DNA from: REEB95 sp963810055
GTDB lineage: Bacteria; Pseudomonadota; Alphaproteobacteria; ATCC43930; CGMCC-115725
Assembly (NCBI GenBank): GCA_963810055.1
Contig: CAWEME010000009.1
Span: 1-64,000 of the forward strand
Reading direction: 5' to 3'
DNA length: 64,000 nt
Shown piece after piece: positions 40,904-49,253 of this stretch. The first letter of the stretch is position 1. Each line of letters starts with the position of its first letter. The translations under genes and the position numbers were made by a program. The notes under the pieces were generated by a model. That model was not told the DNA's origin, did not search any database, and was given only the letters and a program-made list of their open reading frames with translations.

Positions 40904-41638
40904 TCACGCCGTCTTGCGCGGTTTCGACATCCGCCACGGCAGTTCCGCGAGCGCAAAGGCCGCGGCTGCGAGCGCCACGACGATGAGCGCGCGCGTTGGC
41001 CAGGGCCCGAGCGCGTCGACAAAGGGAGGTATTCGCGCCGGGGGCGGCGGATTGCCGATATAGCCGTAATTGGAGCCGAGCCGGATATTCAGCGGAACCA
41101 CCAACGCGAGATAGATCGCGCTCACGCCATAGACGCGCCCGAGGTCGCGCCAATCGGGCCGAAAGCCGAGCACCGCCAGGTCATAAACCGCGCAGGCGAG
41201 GATGATCGTGTGCTGCGCCCAAAACCACCAGAACATGGCGAAGGCCGGACCGAAAATCAGGGACGGTTGGATAAAAGCCTGGGTCGTGAGCGCGAAGGTC
41301 CAGAAATAAAGCGTCCCCCGCAGCCAGCGATTCAGGGTCAGCAGAGCGAGCGGCGCGATCAAGCCGTTGAGGTCGCAGATTTGCAGCGGCAAACCGCCGG
41401 CGAAATCGACCCCATGGCGGTTCCACCAGATATTGTAACAAACCCAATAGACGATCGCGAAAATGCCGAGCACGCGCCGGAAGGCCGCTTCATGGGTCAA
41501 GCGTTGGGCGCGGCCGGCTGCCGCGATTCCGGCTGCCGCCGACAAGCAGACGCAGACCGCGACGAGATGCAGTCCGCGATAGGCGACGAAATTGTCCCAC
41601 GAGCCGGCGGAAACCAGGTCGAGGGAAAGCGCGGTCAT
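40904..41638 (-). CDS. TIGR02206/YwaF-type integral membrane protein
   Basis: A 244-residue protein with about six or seven hydrophobic helices. LPLQICDLNGLIAPLALLTL and NIRLGSNYGYIGNPPPPARI are hallmarks of the TIGR02206 membrane family, whose function is unknown. Complete, with no clear partner. The 192 bases between it and the outer-membrane protein gene hold nothing recognisable. Confidence 0.85.
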   Translation of the reverse strand: MTALSLDLVSAGSWDNFVAYRGLHLVAVCVCLSAAAGIAAAGRAQRLTHEAAFRRVLGIFAIVYWVCYNIWWNRHGVDFAGGLPLQICDLNGLIAPLALLTLNRWLRGTLYFWTFALTTQAFIQPSLIFGPAFAMFWWFWAQHTIILACAVYDLAVLGFRPDWRDLGRVYGVSAIYLALVVPLNIRLGSNYGYIGNPPPPARIPPFVDALGPWPTRALIVVALAAAAFALAELPWRMSKPRKTA

Positions 41639-41830
41639 GTCATGAAGTTCGCCGAGATCGGCTTCAGAAATATGACACGCCCGCCGTCTCGACCGGATCG
41701 TGTCCCGGGCGATGGCCTTGCCGCGAATGGCGCGTTATGCCGCCTTTCCCTCCGCGTCGCAGCCGTGAGCCGTTAACATGAAAGCGCCAGGGGGCCGGCA
41801 CGGGGCCGCGTTCTTGGCTCGGCCGGCGGT

Positions 41831-42823
41831 TTAGAAGGGGTGAGAGAACTGGGCCCAGAAGCGGTCACCCTCGGGACGGTTTCGCACGTCCATCTCGTGA
41901 TCCCACTTGGCCACGATACCGCCTTGCTCGAAGAGGTCGTACCGCAGCTGCAGGCCCACGGCGATCGCCTGCCCCTCGAAGCCGTTGCTGATGGCTCCCG
42001 GCAACACCGGAATATTGATGTTGGAGCTCGTCACTTCGGCGCCATTGACCGTATCGGGTTGGTACTGCTTGTAGAAATAGCCGACCAAACCGAACTGGAG
42101 CTTCGGCAGCGACGGGATCGGGCGGTCGCCGATCATGTAATCGAAGGTGAAATCATTTCCGGACTGGTAGCCGTCGGTCGGATTTTTCAGGTATTCGGAG
42201 AACATTCCGCTCCCATCGAACTCCCACGCCTTCGTCAGGAACCAAGTGAACAGCACCTGCTCGCCGAAACTCCAATGATTCAAGCTGGGACTGGCCGGAT
42301 TGGCGGGGTTGTAATTGCCGTCCGGCAGCCAAATCTGCTGCGAGTATTCGATGAACATGGCGGGCGTAAGGGCGTAGCTCAACTGCAACGGCCGGAAGTC
42401 CGAATCGAACAATCCGCCGTTATTGAAGCTCGTACCATGCCCCACCGGTTTGGGACCGCCGGGAGCCGTGCCCTGCGACGTCAAGCCGATCTGGCCGACC
42501 GGCTGGATGGCGCTGATCCCCCAAGTCAACGGGCCCCACGCCGCGAAGGTGTGATCGATGCGGAACGAGTTGACCACGAGATTGGCTTTGAAGCCGGTCC
42601 ACATGCTCTGGCCGTTCCCGCCGGCGAACTTGCTCGCCGTGTAAAATTGGAAATAATCGTAGAACTGCGTCTCGCCGGGCGCCGGCTCGAGCGCCATGTC
42701 AATCGTATCGACGCCAAACGGATATTCCGTTTTCCCGCCTTCCGTGGCAAAGGCCGGAACGCTCGACACCACGAGACAAGCGGCGACCGCCCCGGTGAGC
42801 CGCGTCATGTATTTCACGGTCAT
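41831..42823 (-). CDS. Outer-membrane beta-barrel protein (phenol-MetA-degradation-type)
   Basis: A 330-residue protein from the ATG at 42821-42823, with GGGGA six bases upstream; a GTG four codons earlier is possible. Signal peptide LTGAVAACLVVSSVPAFA; the mature part alternates short amphipathic strands rich in aromatics (FYDYFQFYTASKFAGG, FGLVGYFYKQYQPD) and ends in Phe (WAQFSHPF), the signal for barrel assembly. It resembles the MetA-pathway/transporter-like barrel family (PF13557). The FNR-type box at 43036 lies about 210 bases upstream and could serve either this gene or the divergent ATPase. Confidence 0.75.
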   Translation of the reverse strand: MTVKYMTRLTGAVAACLVVSSVPAFATEGGKTEYPFGVDTIDMALEPAPGETQFYDYFQFYTASKFAGGNGQSMWTGFKANLVVNSFRIDHTFAAWGPLTWGISAIQPVGQIGLTSQGTAPGGPKPVGHGTSFNNGGLFDSDFRPLQLSYALTPAMFIEYSQQIWLPDGNYNPANPASPSLNHWSFGEQVLFTWFLTKAWEFDGSGMFSEYLKNPTDGYQSGNDFTFDYMIGDRPIPSLPKLQFGLVGYFYKQYQPDTVNGAEVTSSNINIPVLPGAISNGFEGQAIAVGLQLRYDLFEQGGIVAKWDHEMDVRNRPEGDRFWAQFSHPF

Positions 42824-42835
42824 TCGTTTCCCCAC

Positions 42836-43312
42836 AGTGATGTCGCGCCGGCCTGGCCGATCGGGGCGGCGGGCGTCGGGCGCCGATCCGTCAAATCGTC
42901 CTCAAGGGCGCCGACGCGGACTTCATGAAATTGCCGGCGCCGCCTGATACGAGCCGGTCACGCCGATCGAATCTATCGAGATTCGTCTCGTTTTTCATTG
43001 CCGGTGATTGATCCGTCTTCTACCCAGCCAATTCCTTGATCTAGATCAAATTGAAACGATCCATCCGGATCGAACTCTTTGACGAGTTTCGTCGGCTTCG
43101 AACCCGCCGGTTTGATTCCGGACACCAAGGCCAAGACCGGCGCCCCGGCGGGCCGCCGCCATAAATTCAAATTCGCGCGATAAGCCGGTTTGCGGCGTCT
43201 CGCCACGCGCCCGATATGGTTCCGTTCAATTTCCGCTTCTGGTCCAAAGAGGACGATTCAGTCCGCAACCCGAATACGATATCATGGGACGCCTCAACGA
43301 TCGGGCCCGGCT
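42836..43312. other. Divergent intergenic region between barrel protein and P-type ATPase
   Basis: No gene is supported. It contains an FNR-type box (43036-43049) and a 7-bp hairpin CGAATCT/AGATTCG (42968-42974 with 42979-42985) followed by CTCGTTTTTC, terminator-like on the + strand but with no + strand gene before it. Confidence 0.5.
43036..43049. promoter_or_regulatory. FNR/FixK-type box
   Basis: TTGATCTAGATCAA is a perfect TTGAT-N4-ATCAA match and fully palindromic. It lies between the divergent barrel protein (start 42823) and P-type ATPase (start about 43313) genes. No convincing -10 hexamer at 22 bases is seen on either side, so which gene it controls is open. Confidence 0.6.
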
Positions 43313-45742
43313 TTGGAACAATCCGCCTTGCCACGCGCGGCTCTGACGCTTTCGTCTCTCGGCTCAAACCGTGACGCCGGTCTGGCGGGCGCCGACGTGA
43401 CGGCGCGCCTCGCCCGGGAGGGCCCCAACGAAGTTCCGGAGAAGCGGTCCCATCCCCTGCTGCGTTTCGCCGGGAAGTTCTGGGGCCTGTCGGCATGGAT
43501 GATCGAGCTGGTCGTTATCCTGTCGCTGATGCTGCACAAGACCGTCGACCTCGGGGTCGCGCTCTCCCTTCTTGTCTTGAATGCCGTCCTCAGTTTTCTC
43601 CTGGAACAGCGCGCCTCGGCCGCGGTGACGGCGCTGCGGTCCCGGTTGCAGGTGACATCGCGCGTGCTCCGCGACGGCGTTTGGCAGGGTATTCCGGCGC
43701 GGAACCTCGTTCGCGGCGACATCGTCCGGGTCCGCTCCGGCGATTTCGTCCCGGCCGACGGGCAGATCATCGATGGCGCGCTGAAAATCGACCAATCCGC
43801 GCTGACCGGCGAATTGCGCGAACTGCCCAAGACCGCCGACGACGCCCTCTATTCCGGCTCGATCGTGCGCGAAGGCGAAGCGACCGCCGTGGTGGTTGCA
43901 ACCGGGGCGCGGACCTATTTCGGCCGCACGACCGAGCTCGTCGAAAGCGCCCGCCCGAAGCTCCACGTCGAGGAGGTGGTCACCCGCCTCGTGAAGTGGC
44001 TGTTCCTCATCGTCGGCATTCTGGTGTCGATCACCATCGCCGTCTCCATCGGCGAGGGATTGCCGCTTCTCGACATCCTGCCGCTCTCCCTGGTGCTGCT
44101 GATGGGCGCGGTGCCGGTGGCCTTGCCCGTGATGTTCACCGTGAGCATGGCGGTCGGCTCGATCGAGCTCGCCCGCCGCGGCGTCCTGGTCACGCGGCTC
44201 AGCGCCGCCGAAGACGCGGCCAACATGGATATCCTGTGCGCGGACAAGACCGGCACGCTGACGATGAACCGGCTGTCTCTGGCCGGCGCGTTGCCGCAGC
44301 CCGGATTTATCGAGGACGACGTCGTGCGCGACGGCGCCTTGGCTTCGAACGAATCGAACCAGGACCCGATCGACCTCGCGTTCCTGCGGGCGGGCCGGGA
44401 GCGCGGTTTGCTGCAAGACCCGGGACGGACGCTGTCCTTCGCGCCGTTTTCTCCGCAGAACCGCAAAACCGAAGCGGTGATTGAGCGCGACGGCCGCAAA
44501 CTTCGCGTCGTGAAGGGCGCGCTGCGTGTTGTCGCCCAGGCCGCCGGTCTCGAAGATTCGGCGCTGGCCGCGCTCGAAACCCGCGTCAACACGGAGGCGC
44601 AGAAAGGATATCGCGCTCTCGCCGTCGCGCGCGCCGAGGATGACGGACCGCTTCGCTTCGTCGGCATCGCGCTGCTCTACGACGCGCCGCGCCCCGATTC
44701 GCGTCAATTGATCGACGAACTGCGCTCGCTCGGCATCACCGTGAAGATGCTGACGGGCGACGCGCTGCCCGTCGCCCGTGAAGTCGCCCATGAGCTTGGT
44801 CTGGGCGAGATCGTGCGCGCGCCCGACCTGCGCACGGCTCTAAGCGCGTCCGCAGCCGGCACCGGCGGCCTCGTCCAGGGCGCCAGCGGCTTCGCCGAGA
44901 TATTCCCGGAAGACAAGCTTCTGGTGGTGAAGAGCCTGCAAGCGGCCAACCGCGTCGTCGGGATGACCGGCGACGGCGTGAACGACGCGCCGGCCCTGCG
45001 TCAGGCGGAGATCGGCATCGCCGTGAGCGGCGCCACCGACGTCGCCAAGGGAGCGGCGAGCGTCGTGCTGACCGCCGAGGGCCTGGCGAGCATCGTCGAT
45101 CTGGTGAAGAGCGGCCGGTCGATCTATCAGCGTGTTCTCACCTGGATCGTCAACAAGATAAGCCGAACCATCCTGAAGTCCGGCCTGGTGGTGATCGCCT
45201 TGCTGGTCACCGGCAAGTTGATTATTTCCGCGTTGGGGATCGTTTTGCTCATGTTCATGACCGATTTCGTCAAAATCGCGCTGTCGACCGACCGCGTGCG
45301 CCCGTCGCAACAGCCGGAGAGCTGGAATATCGGTCCGCTGGTGAGAATCGCCGTCTTCCTCGGGCTGGTCATGCTGGCCGAGGCGCTGGGCCTGCTCGCC
45401 ATCGGATGGCGCCGTTTCGGCCTCGGCGGCAATGACGGCCAGTTGCATACCTTCACCTATCAGACGCTGCTTTTCTTCGCGCTGTTCTCCATCGTGTCGT
45501 TTCGCGAGCGCCGGTCATTCTGGGCATCGCGGCCCAGCGCCACGCTCGCAACGGCGCTGTTTGCCGATGGCTGCCTGGGGATAGTGATCGGCGCATACGG
45601 TCTGGCCGATCTGCGACCGCTGCCTCCGGCGCAAACGGCATTCGTCATCGGCTATGCCATGCTGTGCTGCCTCGGCGTGAACGACCTCATGAAGTCCGCC
45701 CTGATCGCGCGTTACAAAATCACGGGACGGTCCGGCGCCTAG
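43313..45742 (+). CDS. P3A-type plasma-membrane H+-ATPase homologue
   Basis: About 809 residues from TTG 43313; the frame is open back to 43190 but similarity starts near LTLSSLGSNRDAGLAGADV. P-type motifs: phosphorylation site CADKTGTLTMNRL, hinge MTGDGVNDAPALRQAEIGIA, MLTGDALPVAREVA, and transmembrane PVALPVMF. The actuator loop reads TGEL where TGES is usual, and the nucleotide-domain KGAP is KGAL. No metal-binding N-terminal domain is present, and overall it matches proton-exporting P3A pumps. Possible role in pH or membrane-potential control near a Kir-like channel; FNR-type boxes lie before and after it. Confidence 0.85.
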   Translation: MEQSALPRAALTLSSLGSNRDAGLAGADVTARLAREGPNEVPEKRSHPLLRFAGKFWGLSAWMIELVVILSLMLHKTVDLGVALSLLVLNAVLSFLLEQRASAAVTALRSRLQVTSRVLRDGVWQGIPARNLVRGDIVRVRSGDFVPADGQIIDGALKIDQSALTGELRELPKTADDALYSGSIVREGEATAVVVATGARTYFGRTTELVESARPKLHVEEVVTRLVKWLFLIVGILVSITIAVSIGEGLPLLDILPLSLVLLMGAVPVALPVMFTVSMAVGSIELARRGVLVTRLSAAEDAANMDILCADKTGTLTMNRLSLAGALPQPGFIEDDVVRDGALASNESNQDPIDLAFLRAGRERGLLQDPGRTLSFAPFSPQNRKTEAVIERDGRKLRVVKGALRVVAQAAGLEDSALAALETRVNTEAQKGYRALAVARAEDDGPLRFVGIALLYDAPRPDSRQLIDELRSLGITVKMLTGDALPVAREVAHELGLGEIVRAPDLRTALSASAAGTGGLVQGASGFAEIFPEDKLLVVKSLQAANRVVGMTGDGVNDAPALRQAEIGIAVSGATDVAKGAASVVLTAEGLASIVDLVKSGRSIYQRVLTWIVNKISRTILKSGLVVIALLVTGKLIISALGIVLLMFMTDFVKIALSTDRVRPSQQPESWNIGPLVRIAVFLGLVMLAEALGLLAIGWRRFGLGGNDGQLHTFTYQTLLFFALFSIVSFRERRSFWASRPSATLATALFADGCLGIVIGAYGLADLRPLPPAQTAFVIGYAMLCCLGVNDLMKSALIARYKITGRSGA

Positions 45743-45772
45743 CGCCTCCGATCCGAGAAGAGGCGCGCTTCC

Positions 45773-45814
45773 TTGATCTGAATCAAGGCGGCAGGCGGCG
45801 GCGGAAGCAATGCT
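45773..45814 (+). promoter_or_regulatory. FNR/FixK-type box and class II promoter of the DsrE-like gene
   Basis: TTGATCTGAATCAA at 45773-45786 (longer palindrome CCTTGAT/ATCAAGG, 45771-45788) is followed after exactly 22 bases by AATGCT at 45809-45814. The geometry and hexamer are identical to 34145-34186. Predicted start near 45821, 46 bases before the ATG. Confidence 0.7.
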
Positions 45815-45823
45815 TTGCTTCCG
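45802..45823 (+). other. 9-bp hairpin overlapping the predicted -10 region of the DsrE-like gene
   Basis: CGGAAGCAA (45802-45810) and TTGCTTCCG (45815-45823) are perfectly complementary around TGCT. No T-run follows on either strand, so it is not a standard terminator for the ATPase gene. It could be a second operator over the promoter. Confidence 0.4.
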
Positions 45824-45866
45824 AAAACCATACCGGTTCCGGTGCGTCACATCACAGGTGGCCGCG

Positions 45867-46220
45867 ATGAACACGCTCATGATCCTGAACGACCCGCCCT
45901 ACGGCACCGAACGGAGCTATAACGGACTGCGCCTCGCCGGCGCGCTGTTGAAACCGGGCGCCGACGCGGCCGTCACCGTGTTCCTGCTGGGCGATGCCGT
46001 GCACTGCGCGAAAAAGGGGCAAAAGACGCCGGAAGGCTACTACAACATCGAACGGATGCTGCATCGCGTGACTTCCGGCAAGGGCGAAGTCCTGCTGTGC
46101 GGCACGTGCATGGACGCGCGCGGCATCGCACCCGGCGAGATCGTCGAAGGCGCCCGGCGCAGCACCATGGATGAGCTTGCCGCCGCCACGCTGAAGGCCG
46201 ACAAGGTGATCGTATTCTGA
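45867..46220 (+). CDS. DsrE/DsrF-like sulfur-relay family protein
   Basis: A 117-residue protein from ATG 45867. MNTLMILNDPPYGTERSYNG at the N-terminus and VFLLGDAVHCAKKGQKTPEG are typical of the DsrE-like fold; two cysteines in LLCGTCMDARGI are candidates for persulfide transfer. No dsr or tus genes are nearby, so a general thiol or sulfur-handling role is more likely than sulfite reduction. It has its own FNR-type promoter, suggesting induction at low oxygen. Confidence 0.85.
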   Translation: MNTLMILNDPPYGTERSYNGLRLAGALLKPGADAAVTVFLLGDAVHCAKKGQKTPEGYYNIERMLHRVTSGKGEVLLCGTCMDARGIAPGEIVEGARRSTMDELAAATLKADKVIVF

Positions 46221-46273
46221 AGCCCCGCGATCCCGGCCACGCGGCCGCCGGCGAAAGCGATCGCCGCCCGCGC

Positions 46274-48460
46274 TTATGAGTTTTGCACGACAATATGATC
46301 CGGCGCCAAACCGGCCCGATGCCGTTCGACCATCGCGGCGTAAGCCGCTTCGAGATGCTGGGCGGAAAGTTTGGTATTGAACAAAGGCGCCGACCGGCGA
46401 TTGCCGGCGAGCTTGCGCTTCAGGCCCGCCAGTTTCTTCGGATTCGCCGCCAGCTCGATCGCCAGACGCTCGTAGTCTTCCAGGCTCGCGGTTATGAGTT
46501 CGGGCAAATCGATCGCGGTCAACAAGCTGGCGGCGACGCGGCCCGCGAAGGTCTCTCCCCGGCAGGTCAGCACGGGCAATCCCGCCCATAGCGCAGTGCT
46601 CGCGGTCGCATGGGCGTTGTAGGGAAGCGTGTCCAGAAACAGATCCGCCAGGCGGTGACGCGCCAGGTGCCGATCGAGGGGAATCCGCTCCGCAAACACC
46701 AGCCGCGACGGATCGATCCCGCGCCGTTGCGTTTCCCGGCGCAGATTGCGCTCGGCGCCCGCGTCGGGCCACGACAGCCACAGCACGCTGCCTTCGACCC
46801 GGGCCAGGAGACGCATCCAGAGGTCGAATATCGCCGGCGTGATCTTCCAGCTGTTGTTGAAGCAGCAGAACACGAAGCCTTGCTCCGGCAGTCCCATGTC
46901 CCGCCGCGCCGGCGCCTGCCCGGCGATCCGGCGCGTGGTGTCGCTGACCAAAAAGCAGCCGGGCAGATGGACGATCTTTTCGGCATAGAATTGCCGGTGC
47001 TCGAAGGGGGCCACGATCCCGTCGGCGACGATGTAATCGATGAAGGACGCCCCCGTCGTGCCGGGGTAGCCGAGATAGGTCGCCTGAACCGGCGCCGGGC
47101 GATAGGCAAATATGCCGGGCCGCGAATTCCGGGTATGTCCCATCAGGTCAACCGCGATGTCGACCTGAAGACCGTGCAACAATCCGGCGATTTCCTTGTC
47201 GCTCCGGTTGCGAACCTCGTGAAACGCGCCGAAGGCCGCGACCAGCCGCTTTCGCATCTCGCTGCGGTCGTCGGCGCCGAATGAGAATCCGATGATCTCG
47301 AATCGGGAACGGTCGTGCCGCTCGAACAGCTCGATTATCGCATGCGTCACCGGGTGGTCGAAAAAATCGGCGGAGAGATAGGCGACGCGAAGGCGATCGT
47401 GACCGTACCGCCCGCCCCGCCAGACCGGCGTTTCCGCAGCAGGATATTTACTGGCCATCCACAGCTTGGCGCATCGGAGTTGATCCTCGGACGATGAGGG
47501 AATGGCGAGCAAGGTGAAGGGCGACGTAGTGAGATGTCCGTTCCTGACGGACGAAATCAGATGCGCGCACTCGGCGTCGAAATCGCTCCAATCGCAAAGC
47601 TGCATCTTGACATGAAGGCGGCTGCCTTCAAATTCGGCGAGATCGGGTTTCAGGGCGAACGCCTTGTCGTAGCTGGCCAGCGCTTCCTCGAGCCGCTTCA
47701 GATCCATCAGCGCATTGCCGCGGCTGTTATAAGCCTCGGTATAATCCGGCTTCAGCGCGATAGCCTTGTCGTAGCTTGCCAGCGCCTCCCCGGGCCGCAT
47801 CAGATCATGCAGCGCAAGCCCGCGGTTGTAATAAATCTCCGCGTAGCCGGGCTTCAACGCGATCGCCTTGTCGTAGCTGGCCAGCGCTTCCTCGGATCGC
47901 CTCAGATTCCGCAGCGCATTCCCGCGGTTGATGTAGGCCTCGATGTAATCGGGCTTCAGCGCGATAGCATTGTCGTAGCTGGCCAGCGCCTCCTCGGGCC
48001 GATTCAGATCAACCAGCGTAATCCCGCGATTATAGTATGCCGTTGCGTCGTCGGGCTTCAGCGCGATGGCCCGGTCGTAGCTGGCGAGCGCCTCCTCGAA
48101 TCGCTTCAAATCCTGCAGCGCCAGCCCGCGGTTGTAATAAGCCCCCGCGTCGTCGGGCTTCAGCGCGATGGCATTGTCGTAGCTGGCGATGGCTTCCCGG
48201 GAGAGATTTAGATCGCGAAATCCGTTGCCAAGGTTGACATGCGCCGGCGCGAAATCGGCGTTGATGGCTATCGCTTTTCTGATCAAGTCGACGCCGCGCC
48301 GGGTCCGGCGCGTCTGCAGGGCCAACAACCCCAGGAGATGCAGCGCATCGAAGTTTTCAGGTTGCCGCTGCAAAACTTGAGTGTAGATGCGTTCCGCCTC
48401 GGCAAGTTTTCCTTGCCGATGCAACGCGAAACCTTTCTCAAGCTCGGCTTGCAGCGCCAT
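46274..48460 (-). CDS. TPR-containing O-GlcNAc transferase-like glycosyltransferase (GT41)
   Basis: A 728-residue protein. Residues 1-270 hold eight 34-residue TPR units, six of them nearly identical (pattern AYYNRGLALQDLKRFEEALA then SYDRAIALKPDD); the DNA between about 47640 and 48215 is a 102-base tandem repeat. The C-terminal half is a GT41/SPINDLY-type domain (RVAYLSADFFDHPVTHAIIE, DLMGHTRNSRPGIFAYRPAP, FCCFNNSWKITP, LPYNAHATASTALWAGLPVL). Such enzymes glycosylate proteins or take part in surface glycan synthesis; the target is unknown. Transcribed alone. Convergent with the DsrE gene. Confidence 0.9.
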   Translation of the reverse strand: MALQAELEKGFALHRQGKLAEAERIYTQVLQRQPENFDALHLLGLLALQTRRTRRGVDLIRKAIAINADFAPAHVNLGNGFRDLNLSREAIASYDNAIALKPDDAGAYYNRGLALQDLKRFEEALASYDRAIALKPDDATAYYNRGITLVDLNRPEEALASYDNAIALKPDYIEAYINRGNALRNLRRSEEALASYDKAIALKPGYAEIYYNRGLALHDLMRPGEALASYDKAIALKPDYTEAYNSRGNALMDLKRLEEALASYDKAFALKPDLAEFEGSRLHVKMQLCDWSDFDAECAHLISSVRNGHLTTSPFTLLAIPSSSEDQLRCAKLWMASKYPAAETPVWRGGRYGHDRLRVAYLSADFFDHPVTHAIIELFERHDRSRFEIIGFSFGADDRSEMRKRLVAAFGAFHEVRNRSDKEIAGLLHGLQVDIAVDLMGHTRNSRPGIFAYRPAPVQATYLGYPGTTGASFIDYIVADGIVAPFEHRQFYAEKIVHLPGCFLVSDTTRRIAGQAPARRDMGLPEQGFVFCCFNNSWKITPAIFDLWMRLLARVEGSVLWLSWPDAGAERNLRRETQRRGIDPSRLVFAERIPLDRHLARHRLADLFLDTLPYNAHATASTALWAGLPVLTCRGETFAGRVAASLLTAIDLPELITASLEDYERLAIELAANPKKLAGLKRKLAGNRRSAPLFNTKLSAQHLEAAYAAMVERHRAGLAPDHIVVQNS

Positions 48461-48670
48461 GGTTCATTTTTCCAGAGGATTGGGGATAGCGCCGCGCCGG
48501 TTTGGCATTGGCGTTGTTCCAAGACTATCGGAATGCCGGTGAACAGCCATGATTTCGCCCGACGGGTATGTACACCACTTTCGGCCGCGCCAAGGGGTTA
48601 TATAATCCTCCAATTCCCCCAACGGATCACCGGGGCCGAAACCAACCGCCCACGGCGGGAATTCGGGTCC

Positions 48671-48689
48671 CGGTTCGAGCCGGAGCGGA
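48671..48689. repeat. 19-bp sequence shared with 31719-31737
   Basis: Second identical copy of CGGTTCGAGCCGGAGCGGA, in the 239-base gap between the TPR gene start and the DUF1810 3' end. Flanks diverge at once (GCTTCA instead of CATTGA). Confidence 0.4.
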
Positions 48690-48699
48690 GCTTCAACCC

Positions 48700-49131
48700 T
48701 CACAGCTTTTGCAGCGTCAAGCCGTCGGGTTCGCCCGCGAAGTACTTCCGCAAGGCCTGCGTGAAGACCTCGTTATCCGAAGTGACGCCGGCGAACAACG
48801 TCATGGAAGAGCGGAACTTCAGATCATCCGGGGAGCCGAAAATCTGATGCGCCGACCGTCCTTCCACCAGAGCGGCCAGCCGGCTGCACTCCCTGAGCCG
48901 GGATCCAAGGACCGGGTGCTTCAAATAGGCCTCGGCTTCTTCCCGCGAGGATATGGCGAATTTGCGCGCCGTCTCGCTGTGCCCCAGCCCCGCGATCTGG
49001 GGGAAGATGAACCACATCCAATGCCCGGTTTTGCGGCCCTGCCGCAGCTCCGCGCAGACTTGCGCGAAAACCGGATCCTGCGCGTCGACGAAGCGCTGCA
49101 GATCGTACGGATCCTCGGTATCGGTTCCCAT
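48700..49131 (-). CDS. DUF1810 family protein
   Basis: A 143-residue protein from the ATG at 49129-49131 (MGTDTEDPYDLQRFVDAQDP); the frame continues upstream without similarity. Core motifs ELRQGRKTGHWMWFIFPQIA, GLGHSETARKFAI and LKHPVLGSRLRECSRL define DUF1810, a calpastatin-annotated family of unknown function. Divergent from the membrane protein at 49254. Confidence 0.9.
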   Translation of the reverse strand: MGTDTEDPYDLQRFVDAQDPVFAQVCAELRQGRKTGHWMWFIFPQIAGLGHSETARKFAISSREEAEAYLKHPVLGSRLRECSRLAALVEGRSAHQIFGSPDDLKFRSSMTLFAGVTSDNEVFTQALRKYFAGEPDGLTLQKL

Positions 49132-49253
49132 GCCCTCGATCGAAGAACCTATGGCAACGGACCACCGGCGGCAATGCCGGGAGCGGGCGGGCGCTTCCAG
49201 GATCACCCCCTTGGCAAGGACGAGGCTGAAAGGCGGATGCCGAATCTGCGATA

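Noticed and set aside
42973..43206. 77-codon reverse frame between the barrel protein and the ATPase
   Set aside because: It contains the FNR-type box, has no recognisable family and no clear ribosome-binding site.
47640..48215. Non-coding tandem repeat
   Set aside because: The 102-base period is 34 codons and encodes TPR units in a continuous gene.
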